This document shows positions 10,944 to 21,829 of a stretch of DNA of 64,000 bases, piece after piece. The stretch lies in assembly GCA_022414725.1 (NCBI GenBank), contig CM039464.1, positions 41,358,149 to 41,422,148 on the forward strand. Reading direction: 5' to 3'. The translations under genes and the position numbers were made by a program. This DNA comes from Microglena sp. YARC. Its lineage: Eukaryota; Chlorophyta; Chlorophyceae; Chlamydomonadales; Chlamydomonadaceae. Under the pieces are notes generated by a model. The model ran no database searches. It was not told where the DNA came from and saw only the letters and a list, made by a program, of their open reading frames with translations. Each line of letters begins with the position of its first letter. Position 1 is the stretch's first letter.

Positions 10944-13900
10944 TCACTGCTCCCCAGCAGCAGCGGCAACCACCCCAACTTGGCGTGACCGTGAGCTCCG
11001 TGCCGGGGCAGGCACACCTGTCTTGGGGGCCTTAGGGGCCTTGGGCGGGAGGGCAGCCTCCTTGTCCGTAGCCCCTCCAACAGAGGGGCCCTGAGCCTTC
11101 TGTGCCCCCCCTCGCCTGCACCCTCGACCGGTGGGCTCAGCAACCTCTTCCTTGACTACCTCGTCTGGAACTGCTATCTGTGCGGAGTTGTCGGCTTCCA
11201 ATGCACCTCCGCTACGGACCGCGGCCTGCACTCCCCCACGTGCCAGCAGCTGGGCCTGGAGTAGGTGGCCAACGCTCTTGAATCCTCGCTCCTGCAAGTA
11301 GGCAGGTAGGTGGGTTGGTGAGTGGATGGGTTGGTATGTGGGTTGGCAGGTTGGCTGGTAAGTGGGTTAGTGGGTGGGTTGGTAGGTGGGTGGGTGACCA
11401 GGTAATCAGCTGGGCCTGGAGCAGGTGGCCAACGCTCTTGAAGCCTCGCTCCTGCAAGTAGGCAGGTAGGCGGGTTGGTTGGTTAGTGGTTGGGCTGGTA
11501 GATGGGTAAGTAAGCAAGTGGGTGGGTGGTTAGGTAGGCATATGGTAGATAGTGGGGTTGTTGCAGATATATCCAGCTTAGGGGTTCATCACAGCAATGG
11601 GCTAACATCCAGAAAACCAGCGATACAATATCATATGATGTAATGTCATCATATGCTATCATACAATGCCGGCAGTCTGACTCACTTGTGCATCGTAGAT
11701 AGCAATGCCTGTTGGGCGCAGCCCCCTCTTCTTCATGCAGATTGAGCTGTTGCACATCCACCCAGCATCGGGGTTCTCTTCCTCATAGCAATGGGGACAC
11801 AACCAGGTGCCATCCGCCATCTGCTTTCGCACGCACTCCATCTCTGAGCCGTAGCGGATGAGTAGGCAGGCGCGGCAAAAGCGACCGAAGGCGGCGTGGC
11901 AACGGGAGCAGTCGGTCTTGCCTACGGGTGGGAATGTGAGAAACAGGTTTAGACTGCGAAACGCCATGAACATTTGTAAAAACGGTGAACTATATGTAGG
12001 ATGAGCAGGGGAGCACAGTATTAGCGACCGAGGTGGAGTGGCAACGAGAGCAGTCTGTCTTGCCTACGGGTGGGAATGAGTGGAACAGGTTTGGAATCTG
12101 AAACATCATGAACATCTGTACACACCAACTCCTGGTTTGTGTCACATTTATGTTGGTGATGTTGGTAGTGGTAGGTGGTATGTTCACTGTGGTTGATGGC
12201 AGGTGATGTTGGTGGGGGGTAGGAAATGGTGGGGGGTAGGAGATGGTGGGGGGGTAGGCGGTGGTGGTATGCACGCTGTGGTTGATGGCAGGTGATGTTG
12301 TGGGGGGGGTAGGAAATGGTGGGGGGTAGGAGATGGTGGGGGGGTAGGCGGTGGTGGTATGCACGCTGTGGTTGATGGCAGGTGACGTTGGTGGGGGGTA
12401 GGAAATGGTGGGGGTAGGAGATGGTGGGGGGGTAGGCGGTGGTGGTATGCACGCTGTGGTTGATGGCAGTGACGTTGGTGGGGGTAGAAATGGTGGGGGG
12501 TAGGCGGTGGTGGTATGCACGCTGTGGTTGATGGCAGGTGACGTTGGTGGGGGTAGGAAATGGGGGGGGTAGAGATGGTGGGGGGTAGGCGGTGGTGGTA
12601 TGCACGCTGTGGTTGATGGCAGGTGACGTTGGTGGGGGGTAGGAAATGGTGGGGGGTAGGAGATGGTGGGGGGGTAGGCGGTGGTGGTATGCACGCTGTG
12701 GTTGATGGCAGGTGACGTTGGTGGGGGGTAGGAAATGGTGGGGGGAAGGAGATGGTGGGGGGGTAGGCGGTGGTGGTATGCATGCTGTGGTTGATGGTAG
12801 GTGATGTAGGTGACATTGGTGATGTTGGTAGTGGTAGGTGGTAGGTGGGTGTGGTGGTAGGTGGTGGATGGGTGTGGTGGGTGGTGATGGACACTCAAAC
12901 ACAGTCACACACAGCTACAACCTCACCGATGCACTCCTGGTTGGCGTCACGGTTCTGGCAGCGAGGACAGTTCTCCTCTCCACACAGCTTCTTCTGTCGG
13001 CAGAAGTGGCAAGTGATTCCGACGTGAGAGTCGTACACCGAGCCTCTCCCTTGGCTATTGCAGCGGTGCATCTGGATCTCTGCTTGCTGCTGCTCAGAGG
13101 GGGCGGCGGGAGCGATGATACTGCCCTTGCGATCTGCGAGGGTGTTGTTGTTGTTGTTGTTGGTAGTGGTGGAAATATCGATGTCTGCTTGCTGCTGCTC
13201 AGAGGGGGCGGCGGGGGCGATGATACTGCCCTTGCGATCTGCAGGGAGAGGGGGGGGGGGGGGGGGGGGGATTGTTGTTTATCATAAGATGAAGGTGGGC
13301 GCATTATTTCTGGTGGTGGGTAATGGTGGGTAATGGTGGGTGGTGGTGGGTGGTGGTGGGAAAATTTGGGAGATACCAGGGGATATAAGGGGAGACTCGC
13401 CTTTGTGTCCACCAGATATCACTTAGGGGTCCCCCAGAGGGTCATCTTACACTCTAAACTAAATAAATGACCCGTACTACTTCATATTGCTACTTGCTGC
13501 TTCTAACTACTGCTAACATGTTTCATGCCCAAGAAGGTGCCAAGAAGGTGCTAAATGTAGCGAAAAAGAGAGTCATGAGAGATCAACCCATGCGGACGAC
13601 CAGGGTGTCATCATTATCGCTATAAATTAAATTGAATTAAATGACCCCTACAGCTTCAGATTGCTACTTGCTGCTTCTGACTACTGCCAATGTGTTTCAT
13701 GCTCAAGAAGCTGCTGAGAAGGTGCTTAACATAGCGTAAAAAAGAGACAAGAGAGATTAACCCATGAGGTCAACGGGTCGTCGTAGGGAGGGCGGACATT
13801 CTCATTGGTAGGCGATAGAAGTGGTAGGTGTCGGTAGATTCATTTAGGGGAGACTCACCCATGAGATCGACCAGGGGGTCGTCGTAGGAAGGGCGGTCGT

Positions 13901-15647
13901 TCTCGTCGATCTCACGGTGGGAGTACTCCACCGCACTTCCTTGCACGCGCCTCGAGCGACGGGGGGACATGATGGGTTGGGCCGTCCGCTCCTGCACATT
14001 GAGAAGTAAAGAGATGAATAGGCTTAGATTGGCTTGGATTAGGTTTGGCTATCTGTCGTGACATCAGTGTTGAGCTGACTAGCAGGATCAAGCACAGGAT
14101 GTACTGGGCGATGTACAGGTAGCGGGATCTGATGGGTCGGGTCAACCGCTCCTGTACATTGAAAAGGTGGGGTTTCGGTTAAGGTAAGTGGGGGCTAACC
14201 TCACCTTACCCGCCCTTGCAAATTTGAAATTTGATGTTGTTACGCCTTGCCACGGGGCTAGGTTTGAAGGAACTTTAGATGATGATGATGATGATGATGA
14301 CCTGATGGGTTGGGTCGACTATTACTACACATTGACAATGTAGTTTTTCGGTTTGTGTGGGTGGGGGGCTAACTTCACCTTACCCGGTCTCGCACATAAA
14401 AATATTTGCATTGTTCACCATGCCGTGGGGCGTACATTTGAAGAAACTTCAAATGATGATGATTGGTGTGGTGATGACGATAACATGATGGGTAGGGTTG
14501 ACCGCTCATGCACATTGAAAGGTGTGTTAAGGGTTTGTGTAAGTGGGGGCTAACTTCAGCCTACCCGCCCCTGCAAATGTATAATTTGACATTGTTATGT
14601 CTTGCAACAAGGCGTGAGTTTGAAGGAAGTTTAGATAATGATGGCGGTGGTGGTGGTGATGATGACTATCACCTGATAGGAAGGGCCGACGGCTCATGCG
14701 CATTGACAGTTGTTACGCATTGGGGTTGGTGTGTGTTGGCGCGTTGGTGTCTGTGGTATGTGATGGTGGTGATGATGTGTGGGAGAGGGGGTGGTGGGTG
14801 GGGAGGGGGGGGGGGGGGGGAGTGACAATCACTTGGAAATTGTTACGCCCTGCCATGGGGCGTGAGTTTGAAGAAAGCTTCCCATTTGCTTGCAGTGGGG
14901 AATGGTGGTTGTGGGGAATGGTGGCTGTGGGGAAAGTGTTCGATGACCACTCTCCTGAAAACTACCATTAAGCGCAAGAGCCTGTTTCAGTGATACGATT
15001 GGTCTAGTGGTACACCAAATCGCTAAAACGACGAGGGGTCGGGGGTTGGAGTCCCCCTACGGTCACCCCTAACGTTGCAGGTCGCTTTTAACCGCGATGG
15101 TAGCTTGTCCAGTCGAGGTGGTAAAGGTCTTAGCCTGCGTACCACTTGTTCCCTTTATACCAAGCCCCACCATTATCATTACTTTAAGCGGAGGGTTTTC
15201 ATGAGGAAAGGAACTAGAGTCTTAATGTATCCCTATGAGGTTCAAAGTACCCCTGAGGGTACTGTACTGTCTTGTGGTTTTAACCGCTTTTCGGGAAAAG
15301 GACACACAGAGGTCCTTGTAGAGGACTAACTACCGGCAGGCATTAACATGCTCCTAGGGTTGGATGCCGAGAAAGGAGAAAGCGATCCTAGGCTGCAGCA
15401 AATGAATCTCACGTTGTGCCTGTACTGTCCCGTGTTCTTGGCAGTTTTGGAGAAAAATTACACACAGTGGTCCTTGTAAAGGAATAGCTACCACGGGCAT
15501 AGGCATGCTCCAAGGGTCTGTTTGGATGTGAAAGGAGAAAGCAATCCTAGATTACGAAGGAATGATTCTTACCTTCCGCTTGTACTGTCCCGTGTTCTTG
15601 ACTGCTTTAAAGGAATTCAGGATGGTTTGCTGCTTCAACAGTCCCAT
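10944..15647 (-). CDS. R1/CDCA7-type zinc-finger protein, five exons
   Basis: Minus-strand exons: 15,647-15,573, 13,991-13,859, 13,133-12,927, 11,921-11,686, 11,291-10,944 (stop). All introns are GT-AG and the phases match (0, 1, 1, 0), giving 332 residues. The middle holds a cysteine-rich zinc-binding domain: G-I-T-C-H-F-C-R-Q-K-K, then ENCPRCQN, KTDCSRCH, FCRACLLIRYG, WLCPHCYEE, WMCNSSICMKKRGLRPTGI. This matches the zf-4CXXC_R1 family. GFKSVGHLL, the usual element after that domain, follows in the last exon, then an Ala/Pro/Lys-rich tail. CDCA7 proteins recruit Snf2-type remodellers (HELLS/DDM1) to support DNA-methylation maintenance; a nuclear chromatin role here is inferred. The ATG at 15,647 is provisional: an acceptor-like TTGTGCAG precedes it, so earlier exons may exist. 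Confidence 0.85.
11406..11451 (-). pseudogene. Decoy copy of the start of the zinc-finger gene's last exon
   Basis: The first ~45 bp of the last exon (E-R-G-F-K-S-V-G-H-L-L-Q-A-Q-L) with its CTTGCAG acceptor is repeated 160 bp upstream of the real exon, inside the intron. After CAGCTG it runs into GGGT-repeat intron instead of coding sequence. The copy keeps an intact frame. Confidence 0.8.
11605..11680 (-). mobile_element. Half MITE abutting a splice donor
   Basis: The intron's 5' end (GTGAGTCAGACTGCCGGCA on the minus strand, then ATATGATGACAT and ATCATATGATATTG) matches one side of the MITE family at 7571-7734 and 17,678-17,867. The match begins at or within the donor of the exon ending at 11,686. 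Confidence 0.55.
12009..12063 (-). pseudogene. Decoy copy of the start of the zinc-finger gene's fourth exon
   Basis: The sequence after an ACCCGTAG acceptor repeats the KTDCSRCH start of the exon beginning at 11,921, 142 bp upstream. It then diverges and meets a TAG. Splicing into it would truncate the protein in the middle of the zinc domain. Confidence 0.75.
12180..12840. repeat. 90-bp intronic minisatellite
   Basis: The unit GCACGCTGTGGTTGATGGCAG plus GGGGGTAGGAAATGGTGG-type sequence repeats about seven times (starts near 12,271, 12,361, 12,450, 12,517, 12,601, 12,690 and 12,780). It fills the intron between the exons ending at 12,927 and starting at 11,921. The open frames across it on the minus strand are repeat shadows. 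Confidence 0.9.
13150..13270 (-). pseudogene. Decoy copy of the start of the zinc-finger gene's third exon, with poly-G
   Basis: About 55 bp of the exon that begins at 13,133 (DRKGSIIAPAAPSEQQQA region) is repeated with its CTGCAG acceptor at 13,238, 105 bp upstream. A G run of about 20 bases (13,249-13,270) lies just before it. The frame is intact over the copied part. Confidence 0.75.
13460..13803 (-). repeat. Two copies of a 173-bp unit carrying the donor side of exon 2
   Basis: Plus-strand words ATTGCTACTTGCTGCTTCT and TGTTTCATGC recur 173 bp apart. Each is followed by a decayed copy of the 3' edge of exon 2 (GGTCGTCGTAGGGAGGGCGG at about 13,775; a weaker one near 13,590). The real edge is at 13,859-13,907. 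Confidence 0.7.
14120..14720 (-). repeat. Four decayed copies of the acceptor edge of exon 2
   Basis: The 35-bp edge seen at 13,972-14,004 (GATGGG..GGG..G.CCGCTCCTGCACATTGA) recurs near 14,130, 14,304, 14,487 and 14,676. Each carries intron sequence containing AAGTGGGGGCTAACYTCA and TTGTTACGCCTTGC. Spacing is about 175-190 bp. Divergence grows away from the real exon. A poly-G run lies at 14,806-14,820. Confidence 0.75.
14993..15070 (+). other. tRNA-like sequence (pseudogene or SINE head)
   Basis: It contains an A-box-like TGGTCTAGTGG and a B-box-like GGTTGGAGTCC at tRNA spacing. A perfect 5-bp T stem (GGGGG/CCCCC) and a D stem (TTGG/CCAA) can form. The acceptor and anticodon stems do not pair properly, so it is not a working tRNA gene as it stands. 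Confidence 0.4.
15255..15572 (-). repeat. Tandem copies of the donor edge of exon 1
   Basis: Exon 1's 3' edge (plus-strand TGTACTGTCCCGTGTTCTTG at 15,581-15,600) recurs at about 15,420, 160 bp away, and in decayed form near 15,262. The intron words CACACAG.GGTCCTTGTA and CATGCTCC.AGGGT come with it. Confidence 0.8.
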
Positions 15648-15659
15648 CTCGGCTGCACA

Positions 15660-17670
15660 AAGTTTGGGTGTGGATAGGGTAGGGGGTAGAGGGGGTTCAC
15701 GTGTTGGGTGTTTGAAGGAGGTGGTGATGGCGCACGAGTGTTGTTGCTTTGTGTGGTGTAAGCGGGGGAAGGGGTGTGGACCACTGTGAATTAGTCATGG
15801 GAGTAGTGGTGGAGGTGGTCCTAAAGTGGTGTTTGTGGAGTTGGGGGGTGGGATGCTCAAGGTGGCGGTGGTGTTTAGTGCATGTGGTGTGGTGGTGGTG
15901 CTGTCATGTTGACCAGAGCTTCATGTGGTGATATGGCAGTGATGGTTTTTTTTGTGACCATTAGGAGGAGGGAGGAGAATTTGGAGCTTCAGACACACAG
16001 AGCAGATAGGGGGCGCAGCGAGAGTTCATCTAAATCGTCAGAGACAAGAGATCCCTCCAAGGAAGAAACGCAGGCATCAAAATAAGGGGTGGGAATGTGT
16101 GGTCCGCTGCACGTATGGCAATCATCTAATGGAAATAAGGGCTCATAACGCCCTTTAAGTAATTGGAATATCGGAGCTCGTCGGTGGAGGGGTATCAAGA
16201 TTTGGTGTTTATAGGCCCCCTCAGGATCGCAAGCCTAGGGGTTAAATGGCAGCCGCCCTGGGGTATGCGGCTGAACCCCAATAAAGGCTACGTTTGCCCC
16301 ACGACGTCAGGCTGCTCGGCGCACACTCGGCCTCTTAAGTGAATAGCCCAGCAATATTGAAACCACCATCATCATCATCATCATCATCGTCAGAAACTCG
16401 AAATCAGCCTGCGGGCACACTCGAACAGGCATTTGAATGGTACGGAGCATCTTGGGGCATTACTGACTCGGCCTGCTTTGATTGCAATCTAGGTGGTACC
16501 TCGTGCGCACTTGCGATCGCCTAGGTGGTAGCTCGTGCGCAAGGCCCTAAGAGTGTGAGGAATGGGCGTATCAAGCAATGGGGGATGTTGGCCAGTGTCT
16601 TTTTGAAAGGCGAACTCACCCAGGGCGAGCCTGTTGTTCTTAATTTGCGTTAATGCGCTCGCTCGAGTTCATACGCCACAGGGAACCGACATTTTTGACT
16701 AATCACACGGATGAAGCAAGTAGAGGGAGGATCAAGGTTGAAAGTATATATGGAGTGGTGGTGGTGGTGTGTGGTGGTGGTGGTGGTGGCGTGGTGGAAG
16801 TGGGAGTGGTGGGAGTGGGAGTGGGTCGTGGGCTGGCTCGGGGTTGTGTAGTGGGCGGGAGGCGGTGGGGATGAAGTTAGTATTTTGTCTGGTCACAGTC
16901 CGTTTCCATCGATGCTCCACACCATTTTCCGAATTTTTGAATGGTTTGGGGTTCGGGGTCAAGACTCAGCTGCCCGCGTGTAACCAGGATAACGCGTCGC
17001 GCTGCGTTCCGCGCGTAGAGACCAGAAAACCTCCTACCCCTGAGCGCGCTGTCCCGCGCGCAGGCTGAAGCGGTGCTGCGGCTGCGGGTGCTGGTGCGCG
17101 GGGGGTGGACCCAGTCACGGGTGCGGGTAGCTTCGGCGGGAGGGGGGGGGGCGGGCGGGGGGGGGGGGGCAGGCCAAAGTTTGTATTTTCTTTTCGATCA
17201 TGTAAAGCAAACGCGAAGCAATTTTCGTGGTTCACATTGTCGTTTCACCTCCTACCATGCCTTGCGGCAAAAGTTGCCGCGAAAGTGCCGAGGGTACACT
17301 ACGGGTAGGTCGTAAGTGAACGCCGCGAGCTTTACAGAGCACAGGAGTCGATAAATCGCCATCAAATTGTGCCATCCATCACATTGCATGAAGCTCAATT
17401 GCCAGAGACGGCGAGATTCTGCCCCGTTCCCTGCCCCGTTTCCGAACTACTGCGGAACGGTACTCGGTATGCCAGCCTGTCAGGGCTTGAAATGGCCTGG
17501 TATGGTACGAGTGCAGGTCAAATCTCCCATTTAGGGTGACCTTTTCAACTTCTCAACCAACTTCACCTAGATTGAATATGTTGGGAGGGTTTAAATTAGT
17601 GACCTGCAACAGGAATTGTGTAATAAACTTGTGCAAGAGTCCTGAAACATGATATTTGGGCTGCTTACGA
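15660..17670. other. Upstream flank of the zinc-finger gene; no firm gene
   Basis: It is GT-rich to 15,950, then mixed. A GC- and CpG-rich block (about 16,960-17,175, with GCGCGC words and a poly-G stretch) could be a promoter region, but no core element was recognised. Open frames here are short. Confidence 0.35.
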
Positions 17671-17677
17671 TTTCTGT

Positions 17678-17867
17678 AGGGATCGGCATATCATATAAGG
17701 ATGGCCGAAGGTGAGTATGATATCATATGATATCATACAAATTGCATCATATGATATTTTATTTAAATTGTAACTTTAGCCTAGTCAGACTGCCGGCACC
17801 ATATGAAATTATATGATTACATGATATCGGAATCATATTCATATATGATGTCATATGGCCGTTCCCT
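17678..17867. mobile_element. MITE-like element, copy 2 (about 190 bp)
   Basis: It begins AGGGATCGGCATATC and ends CCATATGGCCGTTCCCT with inverted-repeat ends. The interior has repeated ATCATATGATATC palindromes and GTCAGACTGCCGGC. If the ends are taken as TGTAGGG/CCCTACA, the flanks show a possible 4-bp TTTC duplication. No coding capacity. Confidence 0.7.
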
Positions 17868-19610
17868 ACATTTCTGCCTTGTCTGGTCTTCAATCCAGAT
17901 ACGGGCCTTTCAAATTTCTTACCAGCGTTGGGACATCGTGACAAAATGTGTTTAAAGGGCGAGAATAAACACATGCTGGAGAATGAGATAAAAAATGGGA
18001 AAGTAACATGTTTTGCCCGATTTTCGGCTTTTACAGCCACGTTAGTCGATGGCCAATACTGGGAAGTTAGAACCAACCGTAACTGGGACGTTTTTTGCTA
18101 GCTTTAACATATGGGGTGTCAAACTGATGATCTACCAAAAAGTTACGGAAAAGTTTGGTTATAAGCTTGGAGACACGTGTAACCGATCTAGTCCCCCCTC
18201 CTCCCTCCCCCCCCCCCCGCCCAACAGAGTCCAAGACTTGAACCTCGAGATTGCTACAAGTTCGGCTAAATAACCAGACGAAGATGAAGGCAGTAATTTT
18301 CCTAAGGATTTTGTCCTACAATATAATTATCGACAGTGCTTGATGCCCAGGCCTGTGTTTTGAGGAAACTTTAAATATCGGCCTGCACGATATTGCTTAC
18401 ATTCTGGCTCAACCAATAAACTCAAATTTCGGTTACATGTAGGGTTTAGGGTTAGGGCCATCAGGGTTCAATCCGATACCTGAATAGCTGAAGACTGTAT
18501 CGAACCCATGTAGGGTTTAGGCTTTTAATCCACCTCCTGAGCAGTCCTGGGATGAAATTTCTTCCACAATTAAAAAACAACTGAGAGAGGGGAAGGTATC
18601 AGGGTACTTCAAACGGACCCCAGGGGTTGCGTCCTGGGACGCATCCCAAGTCGGGAGGTTGCGTCCTGGGACGCACCCAAATCGGTAGGTTGTGTCCTAG
18701 GACGCAGTCTCACTGGAAGGCTGCATCTTACTATCAACATAACCCTCAGTCTGCGGCAATGGAGTGGTGGTGGGCCAATCAACTGATGGGTGAGACGCAA
18801 CTAACATCCTGAGCCTGCGTCTGCGTCCTGCACTACCCTGGAAGGTATCTGTATGGAAGGGGCTAGCCCTCCAATCAGGGTTATTCTTATGGGAAATTGC
18901 CCACCCCCCTCCCATATCAATGTTCGTTCCGGAGCCAAGTGGCCCGGATACGTAAATAGCAGGATTTGTACTAAACCCTCTGAATTCAAATGTAATATAA
19001 AACACGGTGTCGTTTGCCGTTCTGCAAGCTTTAATTCGTACACATGATCTGATGAGAAAGTTGATACTGCGTACAAGAGGTCAGTATACAGTAGTAGACC
19101 TAGTACCTTTCTAAAAACAAATCCTGTCCGACCATTTATGATTTTTAGTTTTTTCCTACGGGGGCCCTCAGCTCGTGCTATTGGGGTAATCTAATTCTAC
19201 AAGATAATCACATCTTCGTCTCAGGGATGATCATTTAATTGCGCGACTATTTTTCGCATTTTAAATAAAATGTTTTAGGTATTTCCATCCATCACAGGAA
19301 TCAGGATTAATGACCAGCTTCATGCTAGAGTCCTTATCCACCAATCCAGGTCCATTTTCAATCTAAAAAAAATGATCCTCATCGTATAACAGACATGGTA
19401 AAATGAAATGCACAATGACCACTCTTCTGTTTTCAACCACCATATCACACCACCTGCAATTCTGCCAGAACGAGATGCACTCCTTCCTGATTCAACATTG
19501 AAGTTGTGAACTCCAAGCCGTAGTCTTTCTCCCGTGTGCATTTAATATCATCTCCATTATTTAATAAGTTAGTTTATGTGGAACTATGGTTTCTATGTGA
19601 ATACCGCCCC
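17868..19610. other. Intergenic DNA with three GCGTCC..GGACGC palindromes
   Basis: No gene is supported. At 18,629-18,706 three near-perfect palindromes (TGCGTCCTGGGACGCA type) lie about 32 bp apart. A poly-C run is at about 18,198-18,219. Confidence 0.5.
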
Positions 19611-19614
19611 CACT

Positions 19615-19648
<34 letters not shown>

Positions 19649-19650
19649 TG
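19615..19650 (+). repeat. AAGC microsatellite
   Basis: Eight to nine perfect AAGC repeats. Confidence 0.95.
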
Positions 19651-19699
19651 GCCCCCCCAAGCACACACCTCGCAATATGGCGTACTATTTACTTATCTA

Positions 19700-21015
19700 T
19701 CTGAATATCAGTCAAAGTCAGGTCCTCCTCCCTTAGCAAGTCTTAAAACTGTATAATCCGCTAAATTTGCCTACTGTTTGTTTTAGTTGTGAATAATGTA
19801 TATCGCAGTAATAACGCAAGGGGGGGACATGGAATTGGAAGAAGTTGAGCAGCTCAGAGTTGGCTGGAAAAACATGTAACAATACGATACAACACAATCC
19901 TCCCTTTGAATTGTGCCCCCAATTCAGCAGGGACCAGATTATCAAGTGGGTGTTTAAGTAGCCCTTCTTGATAATATATAATTGATTTGATTTAATCTTG
20001 ATTTTTCGAGCTTGGACGAGTCTCTTCGGCCTATCATGCAACTTTTAACTGCAGCACACACATAATGCTCCTACTATTATAGAGCTCATCTTGTCATCTT
20101 GGCCCCGAGTAGCGTACGGGTTAGAATGGTCACCATAACCGGAGTAGTCCACGGTTCGAATCTGAACCCCGACATGTGCACGAGAAATCCCTGGTTCCTG
20201 TGGATCTCGCACGGGGGGTAATTGTTCACTACAATGTGCTGACGGTTAGACGCCAAACCTGGCGTATAGAACCTTGTAACAATTCTTGTCATCATGACTA
20301 TTCAAAGTTTGGCAAGTCTTTTTGGCCTGACAGGCACTCAAGCTACCTCTGGTTCACTAAATGTGCTGACGGTTAGACGCCAAACCTGGCGTATAGAACC
20401 TTGTAACAATTCTTGTCATCATGACTATTCAAAGTTTGGCAAGTCTTTTTGGCCTGACAGGCACTCAAGCTACCTCTGGACAGTAGCACACACACAATGC
20501 TACCGGCAATCTAGTGGGGACCTCGACTATTCGAAGTTTGTCAAGTCCCTTCAGCCTATCATACAACCTCTGGACAGTAGCACACACACAATGCTACCGG
20601 CAATCTAGTGGGGACCTCGACTATTCGAAGTTTGACAAGTCCCTTCAGCCTGTCATACAACCTCTGAACAGTAGCACACCCCCAATTCTACTGGTAATCA
20701 AGTGTTGACCTCGTCTATTCGAAGTTTGACAAGTCCCTATAGCCTATCATGCAACCTCTGAACTGTAACACACACAATGCTCCTGATATTCTTGCTGCTC
20801 ATGGATCGCTTGTTCTCCATAGCTGCCTCCGGGCCCTCTGTGCCAGCTCATGGTACTATAACTGCTCGTGGATCACATGTTCTCCATAGCTGCCTTCAAG
20901 GTCCTCTGCGCCAGCTCATGGTACCTTCCCTCTAGCTGCTGACCGCCAGCTCATGGCACCTTCCCTCTAGCGCAGACCGCCAGCTCATGGTAACTTCCCT
21001 CTAGCTGCTGACCGC
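19700..21015 (+). repeat. Dispersed segment B, copy 1, with internal tandem arrays
   Basis: It shares GTCAAAGTCAGGTCCTCC, AGAGTTGGCTG, ACAAGTCCCT..AGCCTATCA, GCACACACAATGCT and the CTCATGGTACCTTCCCTCTAG block with the segments at 36,735-37,780 and 59,325-60,900. It holds a 127-bp duplication (20,236-20,480) and a 94-bp tandem repeat of three to four units (20,480-20,790). No protein-coding frame is convincing. Confidence 0.75.
20105..20175 (+). other. tRNA-like region (possible SINE head)
   Basis: A good A-box (TAGCGTACGGG) is followed about 45 bp on by a B-box (GGTTCGAATCT). A full cloverleaf is not obvious. Its position inside a dispersed repeat favours a tRNA-derived SINE. Confidence 0.4.
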
Positions 21016-21590
21016 TACGGCTGTGCTGCCATTGCCCCACTGAGCAGGCCCAGCAGGCTGCTGTTGAGGGGTTGTGCTCCCCCTCCCCCTGCCGGTGAAG
21101 GGGATCTGAAAGCATCCAGGGCGATGGTAAGCAGGCACGGAAGACAGGCTGTGGGTTGTGGCAACACAGGTGGGGCACCGTTTTTTGTTGCAGCCTCCTC
21201 CATGCCCCTCCCCCTCTCTGTCCCTATCGTCACTGTAATTTTCGCGCACAAGGCCAACCTCCCCTGAGCTGCCTCCGCCTCCGCCACCACTGTAAACGCC
21301 ACTACCAACACCTCCATCATTTCACCACCAGCACCATCAACTGGTGGGGCATCGAGCAACATTATCATTACTTGACTGTGGTGAGGGCATGCTGCATTCA
21401 CTAATGCTTGTCCATCTTGAGAATCTGCTCGTGTGGCATGCTGTGGGGCATCCAACAACATGAGCACGACATCAATGTTGCCTCAGCCTGCTGCATACAC
21501 TATTGCCTGTCCATCTTGCGAATCTGCACGTGTAGCATGCTGTGGGGAATCCAACAACATATGCACTACACCACTAAACCATCAGCCTCT
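21015..21590 (-). pseudogene. Remnant ankyrin-type repeats downstream of the first F-box/ankyrin gene
   Basis: Minus-strand reading gives ankyrin-type units (HMLLDSPQHATRADSQDGQ, then LMLLDAPQHATRADSQDGQ). An in-frame TGA interrupts (AAG-stop-GN). A Ser/Gly/Pro-rich tail follows, ending LLSGAMAAQP. The same arrangement occurs at 43,640-44,460. It may be a decayed second gene or lost 3' exons of the neighbouring gene. Confidence 0.6.
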
Positions 21591-21829
21591 CCCTTTGGTG
21601 AAAGGTGTTACAAAAGATTGCAGTGCACTGAAGAAGCTAAGACCTGGATTCAGCAGTAACAACTGGTTAGCTAGACAAAAGTCAACTCACGAGGAAGAAA
21701 AGACACTAATGAATCTCTAGACAGGGAATTGGGGACCTGTCCTTTGACTATCAAGTACAAACTGGAAATGTGGTGGGTGGTGGAATTGTGTTCCTTGAGT
21801 AAAAGCAAGCAATCGATATGACCAGACAT

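Noticed and set aside
12021..12908. Three overlapping minus-strand frames of about 240-300 codons
   Set aside because: They lie across the 90-bp intronic minisatellite; the real exons on either side splice over it.
15960..16085. Possible plus-strand terminal exon (TTTTTTTTGTGACCATTAG acceptor, then 40 codons to TAA)
   Set aside because: No upstream plus-strand exon or homology was found, and it lies in the upstream flank of a minus-strand gene. Too weak to annotate.
18427..18460. GGGTTTAGGGTTAGGG, plant-telomere-like
   Set aside because: Only about two units; not an interstitial telomere array.
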